From: Lysinibacillus agricola
GTDB lineage: Bacteria > Bacillota > Bacilli > Bacillales_A > Planococcaceae
Length of the DNA: 64,000 nt
Direction: 5' to 3'
NCBI RefSeq assembly: GCF_016638705.1
Contig: NZ_CP067341.1
Location: 1,243,501 to 1,307,500, forward strand
Of this stretch, positions 9,049 through 18,147 are shown in pieces; positions within the stretch are counted from its first letter, which is position 1; the number at the start of each line of letters is the position of its first letter. Below the pieces are notes generated by a model. It made no database searches, had not been told where the DNA came from, and worked only from the letters and a program-made list of their open reading frames with translations. The position numbers and the translations under genes were made by a program.

Positions 9049-9060
9049 GGGGTGAAAGGA

Positions 9061-9933
9061 ATGCATTATTGTTCATCAATGTATGCACCTTTGAAACACG
9101 TAATCGTAAAACGTCCAAAAGATGCTTTCCGAAGCCAAGAGCATCTTAGTGATGAATGGGAAACATTTAACTACTTATCGGAACCAAACTATAATGAGGC
9201 TCTTAGAGAATATGCTGAATTTATTAGTATTCTCGAAAAGTACGTTGAAAAAATTGATTTTTTACCAGAATCAGATGAAGTAGGGTTGGATTCGCTATAT
9301 GCACATGACCCTGTCAAATTCACGTCAAAAGGGGCTATTATCTTAAAATCTGGCAAAAAATTAAGACAATCAGAAGCAGCTGTTTATAAAGCGTTTTTAC
9401 AAGAAAAGGGCATTCCGATAATCGGAGAATTGACGGGAGATGCTGTTGCGGATGGTGGCGATATTGTTTGGCTTGCTGACCGTACACTCGTTGTAGGTCG
9501 AGGCTATCGAACGAATGATGAAGCTATTCGTCAGCTACAGGACATGACGGAGAATATTGTCGATGAATTCATTGTTGTACAGCTACCACATGATTTGGGT
9601 GAAGCAGAATGTTTACACTTAATGTCCTTTATTAGTATGGTGGACAAGGATTTAGCGGTTGTACATTCACGATTAATGCCAGTTTTTTTCCGTCAGCTTC
9701 TAATCGAACGAGGAATTCAGCTAATTGAAGTACCGAAAGATGAATATGATGCGCTAGGCTGTAACGTCTTAGCACTTGCACCTAGAGTATGTATTATGCC
9801 AAACGGAAATCCAATAACAAAGCAACAATTACTAGATGCAGGCGCAAAAGTTTATGAATATAAAGGAAATGAAATTACGGTAAAAGGAACAGGTGGACCT
9901 ACATGTCTAACTTGTCCAGTAATAAGAGGATAA
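9061..9933 (+). CDS. Arginine deiminase/DDAH-superfamily guanidine hydrolase
   Basis: A 290-residue pentein-fold protein. Visible are the acidic motif DGGD (131-134), the histidine in EAECLHLMSF (His186) and a C-terminal cysteine segment GGPTCLTCP (Cys282/Cys285), the arrangement of the Cys-His-Glu/Asp hydrolases acting on guanidino groups. The exact substrate (arginine, methylarginine or a related guanidine) cannot be read from sequence. GTG at 9052 is open too, but ATG 9061 sits six bases after GGGGTG. It leads the operon and is followed 15 bp later by a second family member. Confidence 0.82.
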   Translation: MHYCSSMYAPLKHVIVKRPKDAFRSQEHLSDEWETFNYLSEPNYNEALREYAEFISILEKYVEKIDFLPESDEVGLDSLYAHDPVKFTSKGAIILKSGKKLRQSEAAVYKAFLQEKGIPIIGELTGDAVADGGDIVWLADRTLVVGRGYRTNDEAIRQLQDMTENIVDEFIVVQLPHDLGEAECLHLMSFISMVDKDLAVVHSRLMPVFFRQLLIERGIQLIEVPKDEYDALGCNVLALAPRVCIMPNGNPITKQQLLDAGAKVYEYKGNEITVKGTGGPTCLTCPVIRG

Positions 9934-9948
9934 AAGGAGACGAAGCAA

Positions 9949-10710
9949 ATGTTTAAAAATGTAATAGTAAAAAATCCAGGAAATAGTTATGTAAACGGTT
10001 TAACGACTAGTGATTTAGGAAAACCAATTGTAGAAAAATTATATGAGCAACACGAAAAATATGTAGAAGCTTTAAAGCAATGTGGCGTAGAGGTTACAAA
10101 GCTTCCAGCGAATGAAGATTTCCCAGATTCAACATTCGTAGAGGATGCAGCTGTTTTAACACCTGAGTTTGCCATTATTTCAAACCCTGGGGCAGAAGCT
10201 CGTAATCGTGAGATTGAGGAAATCGAACCGGCTGTTAAAAAGTTCTATGAAAAATTGTATTATATCGAAGGCCCAGGAACACTTGATGGCGGAGATGTAT
10301 TGCAGGCAGAAAAGAAATTTTATGTCGGCATCTCTGACCGTACGAATGAAGAAGGAGCTCGTCAATTCAAAGAAATCGTTGAAAAAGAAGGCTATGAGGC
10401 AACGATTATTCCGTTAAAAGAATTTTTCCATTTAAAAACAGGCATCGCATATGTTGGTGAAAATCGTATGGTGCTAGCAGGGGAGTTTATCGATCATCCT
10501 GCGTTCGAATCCTATGAAAAAATTATTATTCCAAAAGAGGATGAGTACTCGGCAAACTGTATCCAAGTAAATGATTATGTCATTATTCCAGCGGGCTATC
10601 CAGAAACAAATCGTAAATTAAATGATTTAGGCTATCAAACAATTGAGCTTGAAATGTCTGAATTTAGAAAACATGATGGTGGGTTAAGCTGCTTGTCATT
10701 ACGTTTTTAG
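9949..10710 (+). CDS. ddaH: N(G),N(G)-dimethylarginine dimethylaminohydrolase
   Basis: 253 residues, colinear with Pseudomonas aeruginosa DDAH as I remember it: start MFKN(V/I)I, FPDSTFVEDAAV, GTLDGGDVL, HLKTG (His161) and a C-terminal GGLSCLSLRF with nucleophilic Cys248. DDAH hydrolyses methylated arginines to citrulline and methylamines. The acidic catalytic position is Asp113 in LDGGD, as in animal DDAH, rather than the Glu of the Pseudomonas enzyme. Good ribosome site AAAGGAG. Cotranscribed with the preceding paralogue; the two share little sequence. Confidence 0.88.
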   Translation: MFKNVIVKNPGNSYVNGLTTSDLGKPIVEKLYEQHEKYVEALKQCGVEVTKLPANEDFPDSTFVEDAAVLTPEFAIISNPGAEARNREIEEIEPAVKKFYEKLYYIEGPGTLDGGDVLQAEKKFYVGISDRTNEEGARQFKEIVEKEGYEATIIPLKEFFHLKTGIAYVGENRMVLAGEFIDHPAFESYEKIIIPKEDEYSANCIQVNDYVIIPAGYPETNRKLNDLGYQTIELEMSEFRKHDGGLSCLSLRF

Positions 10711-10723
10711 TTCAATGTAAAAA

Positions 10724-10760
10724 TACCCAATCAATTTAAATGGGAAAAATTGATTGGGTA
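10724..10760 (+). terminator. Hairpin between ddaH and the permease gene
   Basis: A perfect 14-bp inverted repeat TACCCAATCAATTT / AAATTGATTGGGTA, with an A-run before and CTTTAG after. It could be a partial terminator or an mRNA-processing/stability hairpin separating the hydrolases from the permease. Confidence 0.65.
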
Positions 10761-10821
10761 CTTTAGTAGAGTAAAAATCAGAATATTGAATATATTTATA
10801 ACAACTAGAGAGTGGTGATGG

Positions 10822-12255
10822 ATGTTGAGTAAAGGGGAACAACGGCAAGATTATCAATTAAACCGTTCAATGAAGAGTCGTCATTTATTAATGCTATCGC
10901 TTGGTGGAGTTATTGGAACAGGCCTATTTTTAAATGTTGGCTACACAATTAATCAAGCAGGTGCTGGAGGCGCATTAATTGGTTATTTATTTGGTGGCTT
11001 AATATTGTACATGGTAATGAATTGTCTTGGAGAATTAGCGGTTTATATGCCTGTAACTGGTTCTTTCCAAACCTATGCAACGCGTTTTATCAGTCCTTCT
11101 GCAGGATTTTCTTTAGGATGGATGTATTTTGTCGGGTCAGCCGCCACAGCTGGGGTAGAATTTACAGCAGCGGGAATTTTGATGCAACATTGGTTCCCAA
11201 ATGTCCCTATTTGGATTTGGTGTGCCGTATTTATGGCTCTTCTGTTTATATTAAATGCGTTAACAACGAAAGGTTTTGCAGAAGCGGAGTTCTGGTTTGC
11301 AAGCATCAAAGTAATTGCAGTGATTGCATTTATCGTCATAGGAGCTGCGGCAATTTTTGGTTTGATGCCATTAGCTGATCGCCCTACGCCACATCTAACA
11401 AATTTAGCACCGTCTGGTTTATTCCCAGCAGGTATAACGATTATATTTGTGACAATGATGAATGTTATCTTTTCTTATCAAGGATCTGAACTTGTCGGTA
11501 TTGCAGCAGGGGAAACTGAAAATCCAGAAAAAAATATTCCACGGGCAATACGGACAATTCTTTTTAGAATAATTGTTTTCTATATTGCTTCTATTATTGT
11601 TTTATCTGCCATATTTCCGTCATCGGAGCTTGGACTACTGGAAAGTCCATTTGTCACATTGATGGATTTAGCTGGCGTTCCATATGCTGCTGGTATCATG
11701 AATTTTGTAATTCTAACTGCGATATTATCGGTAGGTAACTCGTGTCTATATGCTTCAACGCGTTTATTATGGTCGATGTCAAAAGAGGGAATGGCTCCTA
11801 AATTATTTGGCCGTCTCACGAAAAATAAAGTGCCATTAAATGCACTTATTTTCACGATGCTTTTCTCACTGCTTTCTTTATTAACGAGTGTGATGGAAGC
11901 AGATGCAGTATTTGTTTTACTCATGTCTGTTGCGGGAATTTCTGTAACAATTTCATGGATGGGAATTTGTGCATCTCAATTGATGTTCCGATATCGCTAT
12001 GTGAAAGCTGGAGGGGATGTGGCTGATTTAAAATTTAAAACGCCATTTTATCCATTGATTCCAGTGTTCTGTATTAGTTTTTGTATGCTAATTCTTGTCT
12101 TTTTAGCATTCGACCCAACACAAAGAATTGGTTTACTATATGGTATTGGATTCTTTATTGCTTGCATGATCTTCTATAAATTGAAATTGAGTAAAACAAA
12201 TACAGTTTCTTCTGAGATTGAAATAAAAAATGAGGAATCACTTGATATACACTGA
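10822..12255 (+). CDS. rocE: Amino-acid permease, RocE/RocC-like
   Basis: 477-residue APC-superfamily transporter (AAT branch) with about 12 hydrophobic segments. The opening (NRSMKSRHLLMLSLGGVIGTG), the LGELAVYMPVTGSFQTYATR region and QGSELVGIAAGE closely follow B. subtilis RocE, the arginine/ornithine permease. Cationic amino acid or methylarginine uptake is therefore likely, which fits the DDAH and RocB-like neighbours. The symbol reflects family resemblance, not proven orthology. Confidence 0.8.
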   Translation: MLSKGEQRQDYQLNRSMKSRHLLMLSLGGVIGTGLFLNVGYTINQAGAGGALIGYLFGGLILYMVMNCLGELAVYMPVTGSFQTYATRFISPSAGFSLGWMYFVGSAATAGVEFTAAGILMQHWFPNVPIWIWCAVFMALLFILNALTTKGFAEAEFWFASIKVIAVIAFIVIGAAAIFGLMPLADRPTPHLTNLAPSGLFPAGITIIFVTMMNVIFSYQGSELVGIAAGETENPEKNIPRAIRTILFRIIVFYIASIIVLSAIFPSSELGLLESPFVTLMDLAGVPYAAGIMNFVILTAILSVGNSCLYASTRLLWSMSKEGMAPKLFGRLTKNKVPLNALIFTMLFSLLSLLTSVMEADAVFVLLMSVAGISVTISWMGICASQLMFRYRYVKAGGDVADLKFKTPFYPLIPVFCISFCMLILVFLAFDPTQRIGLLYGIGFFIACMIFYKLKLSKTNTVSSEIEIKNEESLDIH

Positions 12256-12293
12256 TATGTATTCTGTTGAAGATCGGATAAAGGAGAATTTTT

Positions 12294-13898
12294 ATGAATA
12301 ATTATCTTTGGAATACACCTGAAAAACTTCGTGCATTATTATGTGAAATTGTCAGTTTGGAAAGTAGGACATTAACAAAAGGTGAACATGAATTTGCCTA
12401 TAAATTAAAAAATAAATTGCAAACGCTTTCTTATTTTCTGGAAAACCCGGAATTTATTGAATTACATGATGCGGGCCTTGAACGCAATGCTGTGACTGCC
12501 TTGTATAAGCACCCATCTGCAACAGAAACGGTTGTGTTAATTAGTCATTTTGATACGGTCCATACGGAAGAATATGGCGAGCTGGAACCATTAGCCTTCT
12601 ACCCTGAAGAGCTGACAAAAAAGCTAATGGAACCTAAATACAAAAAGGATTTACCTGAAGCGGCAAGGATTGATTTAGAATCAGGCAACTATTTATTTGG
12701 TCGAGGGACGATGGATATGAAAATGGGGCTCGCTTTGCATATGCAGTTGATTGAAAAGGCAAGTATCGAAGAATGGCCCATCAATCTTATTTTAACGGCT
12801 GTGCCAGACGAAGAAGTGAACTCTGCTGGGATGCGTGCAGCAGTTGTAGAGCTTGTCAGACTCCGTGAACAGCATGGGCTCTCTTATAAACTATTTTTAA
12901 ATAGTGAGCCTTCTTTTTCACAAGGCCCAGCTGATACCAATGAATATATTTATTCAGGAACTATCGGTAAAATTATGCCAGCTACCTTATTTTACGGAAA
13001 AGAGACACATGTGGGTGAGCCATTAAAAGGAATGACCGCAAATTTTATTGCTTCATACATGACGCAGCATATGGAGTGGAATCCGATTTTCAGTGAAACA
13101 GATCTTGGTGAAAGTACGCCATTACCTGTATCCTTACAATTAAAAGATTTGAAAATGGAGTATTCTACACAAACACCATATCGTGCAGCAGCTCTTTACA
13201 ATGTGTTTTTATTAAAGCGTACAGCATCGCAAGTAATGGATATTTTTGAACAAGTTGCAATGGAAGCAATGTCAGCTTGTAATGAGCAATATAAGCGAAT
13301 TTGTGAGCGAGAAAAGGTACAAGGTGTAGGTGAAGTAAAGGTACTTCGTTATGAGGCGCTTTTAGAGTATGCGATTAATAAATTAGGGGCCGAGGAAGTG
13401 GATTTAATAAAAAGTCATGTTCTTGAAAAAAGCGCATGGGATGATCGAGAGAAATCAATTCGTATCGTGGATCAGCTAATGCTTCGTTGCCAGGAACTTT
13501 CACCAGCGACAGTGTTGTTATATGCACCACCTTACTATCCGGCAATCAATTCATCCAATCATCCTCTTGTCATCCAATCGATTGAATTAATGAAGAAAAC
13601 AGCCAAAACATTTAATATTGAAGTGGAGCAAATTCACTATTTTAATGGTATTTGTGATTTGAGCTATGTCAATTATTCGGACGACTCAAACGAATGGACA
13701 GCATTCGAGCGCAATACACCGGTATGGGGAGACACGTATAGTATTCCGTTTGAAGCAATGTCTGCATTACAGGGCCCTGTTTTAAACGTTGGACCTTTTG
13801 GCAAGGATGCCCATCAAAAGACGGAAAGATTACATGTGGATAGCGCATTTAAGGAAATGCCGGTGATGATTGATACGCTTATAAAAAGCCTATTTTAA
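12294..13898 (+). CDS. rocB: M20-family metallohydrolase, RocB-like
   Basis: 534-residue M20/M25/M40 hydrolase. Metal-binding motifs are visible: ISHFDTVH near residue 83, FGRGTMDMKMG near 138 (Asp ligand) and VPDEEVNSAGM near 168 (Glu-Glu). Length and an oversized C-terminal part resemble B. subtilis RocB, an arginine-utilisation protein of uncertain reaction. Ribosome site AAAGGAG upstream. It ends the putative arginine/methylarginine operon. Symbol is by family resemblance. Confidence 0.78.
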   Translation: MNNYLWNTPEKLRALLCEIVSLESRTLTKGEHEFAYKLKNKLQTLSYFLENPEFIELHDAGLERNAVTALYKHPSATETVVLISHFDTVHTEEYGELEPLAFYPEELTKKLMEPKYKKDLPEAARIDLESGNYLFGRGTMDMKMGLALHMQLIEKASIEEWPINLILTAVPDEEVNSAGMRAAVVELVRLREQHGLSYKLFLNSEPSFSQGPADTNEYIYSGTIGKIMPATLFYGKETHVGEPLKGMTANFIASYMTQHMEWNPIFSETDLGESTPLPVSLQLKDLKMEYSTQTPYRAAALYNVFLLKRTASQVMDIFEQVAMEAMSACNEQYKRICEREKVQGVGEVKVLRYEALLEYAINKLGAEEVDLIKSHVLEKSAWDDREKSIRIVDQLMLRCQELSPATVLLYAPPYYPAINSSNHPLVIQSIELMKKTAKTFNIEVEQIHYFNGICDLSYVNYSDDSNEWTAFERNTPVWGDTYSIPFEAMSALQGPVLNVGPFGKDAHQKTERLHVDSAFKEMPVMIDTLIKSLF

Positions 13899-13921
13899 AT
13901 TAAATTTATAAAGAAAAATGT

Positions 13922-13953
13922 AAAAGCTGATACTAAAAAAAGTATCAGCTTTT
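13922..13953 (+). terminator. Terminator of the rocB-like gene
   Basis: AAAAGCTGATACT / AGTATCAGCTTTT, a perfect 13-bp stem with an A6 loop and a T-run. Confidence 0.9.
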
Positions 13954-13956
13954 ATG

Positions 13957-14110
13957 CTGTTGAAAAACTATTGTTTCAATGAGATTATGGTGTCATTAAT
14001 TAAAGTATGGTCTTAGGCAAAACGAAGGGTTGATTTCCGTTCCGACTGGACGACTCCTTGGGGATTAGCGATAGAGGATCGAAGGCTAAAACCATCATCC
14101 TGTCATTTCA
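13957..14110 (+). repeat. Family 1 remnant B
   Basis: Shares the GTTGAAAAACTATT flank with 6838. It then has GTTGATTTCCGTTCCGACTG, GACTCCTTGGGGAT and a decayed copy of the core hairpin (GATCGAAGGCTAAAA). No right terminus or target duplication. It resembles the left half of elements E and F. Confidence 0.65.
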
Positions 14111-14339
14111 AAAGTTAGTGTTATGATATAAGTATCAACTTTTTTATTTTTTCAGAGATTATTTTATGCAACGAAATGCATTTTATAGAAGTTTAGAAGT
14201 TTTGTTTTTGACTAGTGAAGTAAATGGTGTTTTTTGAGTTTTAGTAAAAAGGTGGAGCTAATTTCGTTCGTTTATCAACAATTTTTGCAAAGACTACTTG
14301 TATTTTTCGTTATCTAGACGATAAAAATAGGACAAATTA

Positions 14340-14420
14340 TCTTCATTCAGCAATTTTGTAACGACAGCGGCATTGTTTATCTGGCGAAAGCTACAATTAC
14401 GCCAAGGCGAAATGAATTTG
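14340..14420 (+). repeat. Family 2 repeat remnant
   Basis: CTTCATTCAGC, a GTAACGACAGCGGC cassette trace, GGCGAAAGC and CAATTACGCCAAGGCGAAAT match, in order, the left end, cassette and right end of the family 2 elements at 24.7, 40.6 and 45.2 kb. Nothing else is supported in the 13899-14448 gap. Confidence 0.5.
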
Positions 14421-14448
14421 CAAGACTGTTTTATTAGGAGCGGACGTT

Positions 14449-15639
14449 ATGGAAAATCAAGAAAAGCTAGTTCTCTCTATACAGAAAGAAATGATTCAAT
14501 TTAATTTGAAACGTATGCGAACAGTAGCGTGGACATTAATGTATGTATCAGTCATCATTATAATAATTCATTATGGTGAGGTCTTTTTTTCGAAAACAGA
14601 ACGAGCGATGGTGCCAGCTTATATAGCTATACACACTATATTGTTTTATATAGATTTAGCGGTGTTATTATTTGTAAAAGAAAAGAGAATTCAGGTTACA
14701 TCTCTTAATTTCCGAAAATACGAATCTATTTTACTCAGTTATATTTATACTATATTGGTATTAATTACTGTTATCACCGTGATGGATGTTTATTTCTTTA
14801 AACATGCGGCTCTTTATGAGGTGCTATTTTTATTGATTTGCGTTATTTTTTCTATCCCTTTCCTGAAAATTTTTTGGATTGCATTAATAACAGTGCCACC
14901 AATTTTAATAAGTGCTTATCTGAGTGTTGGGGTATCAAGTGAAAGTATTAAAATACTTTTACCGATGTCCCTTATTATTCCCATAGGGCTAGTTATTCAA
15001 CGACATAATTATAAAGTTCAAAGACAATTTACGAAACAACATATTTTATTACAAGAAGAAATGATAAGATCCAAGAATTTGTCAAAATTGTTAGCTGAGA
15101 AAAATAATGAGCTATCAGAGCAAGCGCTTCGGGATACGTTGACAAATTTGCCTAATCGACGAGCTTTTAATAATAAATTAACGCAAATAGGGCAACAACT
15201 TAGTAAACCAAAATCTATATCAGTCATGATGATTGATATAGATTTTTAAAAAAATTTCAATGATTATTATGGTCATTTACAGGGTGATGAAGCATTAATA
15301 AAAGTGGCAGCTCTGTTAGATGAAATTGCTGAAAAGTATAATGCATTTGCTGCACGCTGGGGAGGCGAAGAATTCGTCATCGTTAGCCAACATGCCGCAA
15401 AATTTTCAGAGCATGTTTGTGAGGAAATTTTAGAGGAAGTCCGCAATTTAAACATTCGTCACGAGCGTTCAAAAGTAGCTGATATTGTCACAGTCAGTAT
15501 CGGGATGTGCCATGTCAAAATCTCAAATATCGAGCATTTGAAAACATGCTGTAAATTAGCCGATCAAGCATTATACACAGCAAAACAAAACGGTCGTAAC
15601 AACTTTTACAGCAAAAATGAAAATTTCGATGAAGGTTAA
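14449..15639 (+). pseudogene. Membrane GGDEF diguanylate cyclase interrupted by an in-frame TAA
   Basis: The first 266 codons encode six or so hydrophobic segments (about residues 25-190), a coiled linker and the start of a GGDEF domain (RDTLTNLPNRRAFN, MMIDIDF). A TAA at 15247-15249 stops the frame. The same frame then resumes with KNFNDYYGHLQGDEAL and RWGGEEF (codons 305-309) to the end of the domain at 15639. With any amino acid at codon 267 the domain would be complete, with a functional-looking GGEEF and no RxxD inhibitory site. The split falls inside the metal/substrate-binding part, so each half alone should be inactive. A GTG at 15304 could start a 111-residue fragment, but no good ribosome site is seen. 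Confidence 0.85.
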
Positions 15640-15697
15640 TTTTATCTATATAATGACAGTAAAACGTTGATACAGAGCGTTTTCATGCCCTCCTAGG

Positions 15698-15727
15698 TTG
15701 ATTAATGTATAACGAAAGTGTTACAAT
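15698..15727 (+). promoter_or_regulatory. Sigma-A promoter of the gls24-fakA operon
   Basis: TTGATT at 15698-15703, 18-bp spacer, TACAAT at 15722-15727, 35 bp before the ATG. Confidence 0.6.
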
Positions 15728-15762
15728 ATACTTTAGTCAAAAAGAGCCAAGGGGGCATTTCT

Positions 15763-16125
15763 ATGTCAATTGAGTTAAACAATGAATTCGGCCAAATTGA
15801 TATTTCAACAGATGTACTTGCGCAAATTGCTGGTGGCGCTGCTGTAGAATGCTACGGTATTGTAGGCATGGCATCTAAACATCAAATTCGTGATGGTCTA
15901 ACTGATATTTTACGTAAAGAAAACTTTGCAAAAGGTGTTGTTATTCGAAAACAGGACGACGATTTACATATTGATATGTACATTATTGTTAGTTACGGGA
16001 CAAAGATTTCGGAAGTTGCTTATCAAGTACAATCGAAAGTGAAATATACAGTGGATAAAACATTAGGTATGAGCGTAAAATCTGTCAATATCTTTGTGCA
16101 GGGCGTTCGTGTAGCGAATGATTAA
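15763..16125 (+). CDS. yloU: Asp23/Gls24 family envelope stress protein (YloU)
   Basis: 120-residue Asp23/Gls24-domain protein (DUF322). The family is cytoplasmic and often membrane-associated, and is linked to envelope stress and fatty-acid kinase. ATG 15763 follows AAGGGGGC; the upstream extension to 15718 lacks a ribosome site. 18 bp before the fakA homologue, as in B. subtilis (yloU-yloV). Confidence 0.9.
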   Translation: MSIELNNEFGQIDISTDVLAQIAGGAAVECYGIVGMASKHQIRDGLTDILRKENFAKGVVIRKQDDDLHIDMYIIVSYGTKISEVAYQVQSKVKYTVDKTLGMSVKSVNIFVQGVRVAND

Positions 16126-16143
16126 GAGGAGGAACTAAATCGA

Positions 16144-17790
16144 ATGCAGTCTTTAGACGGAATAAAGTTTGCAGAAATGGTGCAAATGGGTGCCCATCAC
16201 CTATTCCAAAATGCAAATTATGTTGATTCATTAAATGTATTTCCAGTACCAGATGGTGATACTGGAACGAATATGAACTTATCGATGACATCTGGCGCAA
16301 AGGAGACAGAGCTCTCTGCTTCAGAACATATCGGTAAAACAGCACAGGCTTTATCAAAAGGTTTACTTATGGGAGCGCGCGGAAATTCTGGCGTTATTTT
16401 ATCGCAATTATTCCGTGGCTTTGGTAAATTTATTGAAAAAGATGCGACAATTGATGCCAAGGGCTTTGCAGGTGCTTTCCAAGCAGGCGTTGATACAGCC
16501 TATAAAGCGGTAATGAAGCCAGTTGAAGGAACGATTTTAACGGTAGCACGTGAAGCGGCAAAAAAAGGCGTGGAAGTGGCAGAAACTGAAACCGATATCA
16601 TTGCAGTGATGGAAGCATTTACTGCTGAAGCACAAGCTTCGTTGGAACGTACACCTGAGCTTCTACCTGTTCTTAAAGAAGTAGGTGTTGTAGATAGCGG
16701 TGGTCAGGGTCTTCAATTTGTTTATGAAGGGTTCTTAGCATCTTTAAAAGGTGAACCATTACCGCAGAAAAATGAAGCAACTTTAGATGATTTGATCAAT
16801 GCAGAGCATCATCGAGCACAAGATTTCATGAATACTGCGGATATTGAGTTTGGTTATTGTACTGAAATAATGGTACGTTTGGAAGAAGGGAAAGAGCCCT
16901 TTAGTGAAGAACAATTCCGCAATGAATTAAACCCTCTAGGTGATTCTTTACTCGTTATTTCGGATGAAGAGATTGCTAAAGTTCATATTCATTCTGAGCA
17001 ACCAGGTGCTGTTTTGGCTATGGGTCAAAAATATGGTAATCTCATTAAAATTAAGGTCGACAATATGCGTGAACAGCATTCAGCTATCGTTGGGGAGGAT
17101 CATAAAGTGTCTTCAGCTAAAAAAGTAGAAAAGCATCCATATGCAATTGTAACGATTGCAATGGGCGAGGGAGTTGCTGAATTACTTCGTTCAATTGGTG
17201 CTTCTTATGTTATTGAAGGCGGTCAAACAATGAACCCTTCAACTGAAGATATTGTTAAGGCAGTACAAGAAATTGGTGCTGAAAAAGTGTTAATTTTACC
17301 GAATAACAAAAATATCGTCATGGCAGCAGAACAAGCAGTAGAGCTTTTAGATATTGAAGCAGCAGTAGTTCCAACGAAAACAATCCCTCAAGGTATGGCA
17401 GCGATTCTATCGTTTAATCCAGAGGCGGCAGTTGAAATAAACCAAGCAACAATGACAGAGGCTTTTGCAAATGTTAAAACAGGCCAAGTAACCTATGCAG
17501 TTCGAGATACATCTATTGATGGCGTAGAAATCCATAAGGACGATTTCATGGCTCTTGCAGAAGGAAAAATTGTATTATCTACCCCAGCATTAAAAGATGC
17601 TGCTGAGAAGGTGATTACTGATTTAGTAGATGAAGATGCTGAAATTGTAACAGTTATTTATGGTGAGGATACTACAGAAGAAAATGCCTCGGAGCTAGTA
17701 AAATTTATTGAAGAGAACTATCCTGAGGTGGAAGTTGAGTTATTTAATGGAAAGCAAGGATTATATCCATATATTATTTCAGTAGAATAA
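16144..17790 (+). CDS. fakA: Fatty acid kinase catalytic subunit FakA (YloV, DAK2 domain)
   Basis: 548 residues: an N-terminal DAK2/Dha kinase-like ATP-binding domain (VFPVPDGDTGTNM near residue 34, ARGNSGVILSQ near 79), a middle domain and a C-terminal DegV-like/DAK1 domain. FakA phosphorylates fatty acids presented by a FakB (DegV) partner so that they enter phospholipids through PlsX/PlsY. plsX occurs 6 kb downstream. Ribosome site AGAGGAGG. Confidence 0.93.
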   Translation: MQSLDGIKFAEMVQMGAHHLFQNANYVDSLNVFPVPDGDTGTNMNLSMTSGAKETELSASEHIGKTAQALSKGLLMGARGNSGVILSQLFRGFGKFIEKDATIDAKGFAGAFQAGVDTAYKAVMKPVEGTILTVAREAAKKGVEVAETETDIIAVMEAFTAEAQASLERTPELLPVLKEVGVVDSGGQGLQFVYEGFLASLKGEPLPQKNEATLDDLINAEHHRAQDFMNTADIEFGYCTEIMVRLEEGKEPFSEEQFRNELNPLGDSLLVISDEEIAKVHIHSEQPGAVLAMGQKYGNLIKIKVDNMREQHSAIVGEDHKVSSAKKVEKHPYAIVTIAMGEGVAELLRSIGASYVIEGGQTMNPSTEDIVKAVQEIGAEKVLILPNNKNIVMAAEQAVELLDIEAAVVPTKTIPQGMAAILSFNPEAAVEINQATMTEAFANVKTGQVTYAVRDTSIDGVEIHKDDFMALAEGKIVLSTPALKDAAEKVITDLVDEDAEIVTVIYGEDTTEENASELVKFIEENYPEVEVELFNGKQGLYPYIISVE

Positions 17791-17818
17791 TTCAATGCTA
17801 CTTTGCAAGGAAGTAGAC

Positions 17819-17848
17819 AAAGCAGTGCACAGACCGTGTACTGCTTTT
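17819..17848 (+). terminator. Terminator of yloU-fakA
   Basis: AAAGCAGTGCAC / GTGTACTGCTTT with one wobble pair, a five-base loop and a T-run. The rest of the 17791-18147 gap is AT-rich leader for sdaAB; I see no gene or clear riboswitch. Confidence 0.82.
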
Positions 17849-18147
17849 GTTTATGGTACAAGAAGAATAGGGGATAATAAATTATATAAATTAGCTAAAA
17901 ATAAGTGATTTGATGTATGTACCCGTAGGACAATGTACTTGAAAATGCTGGAATATCAGCCTTTTGAAATTATTGTGTATATGGAGTGGACAAAAGTTAA
18001 ACAATATTTCCACTTGTATATTATAGTAGTGTAAATTTTCTGAAAGTTGATAAAGAAGTGCTTTACTTTTATAGTGACTATCAAGCATGATACATGATAT
18101 AAGTAAAAATAAATATTATTATATGGATAGAATAGAGGGGTGTTTTT

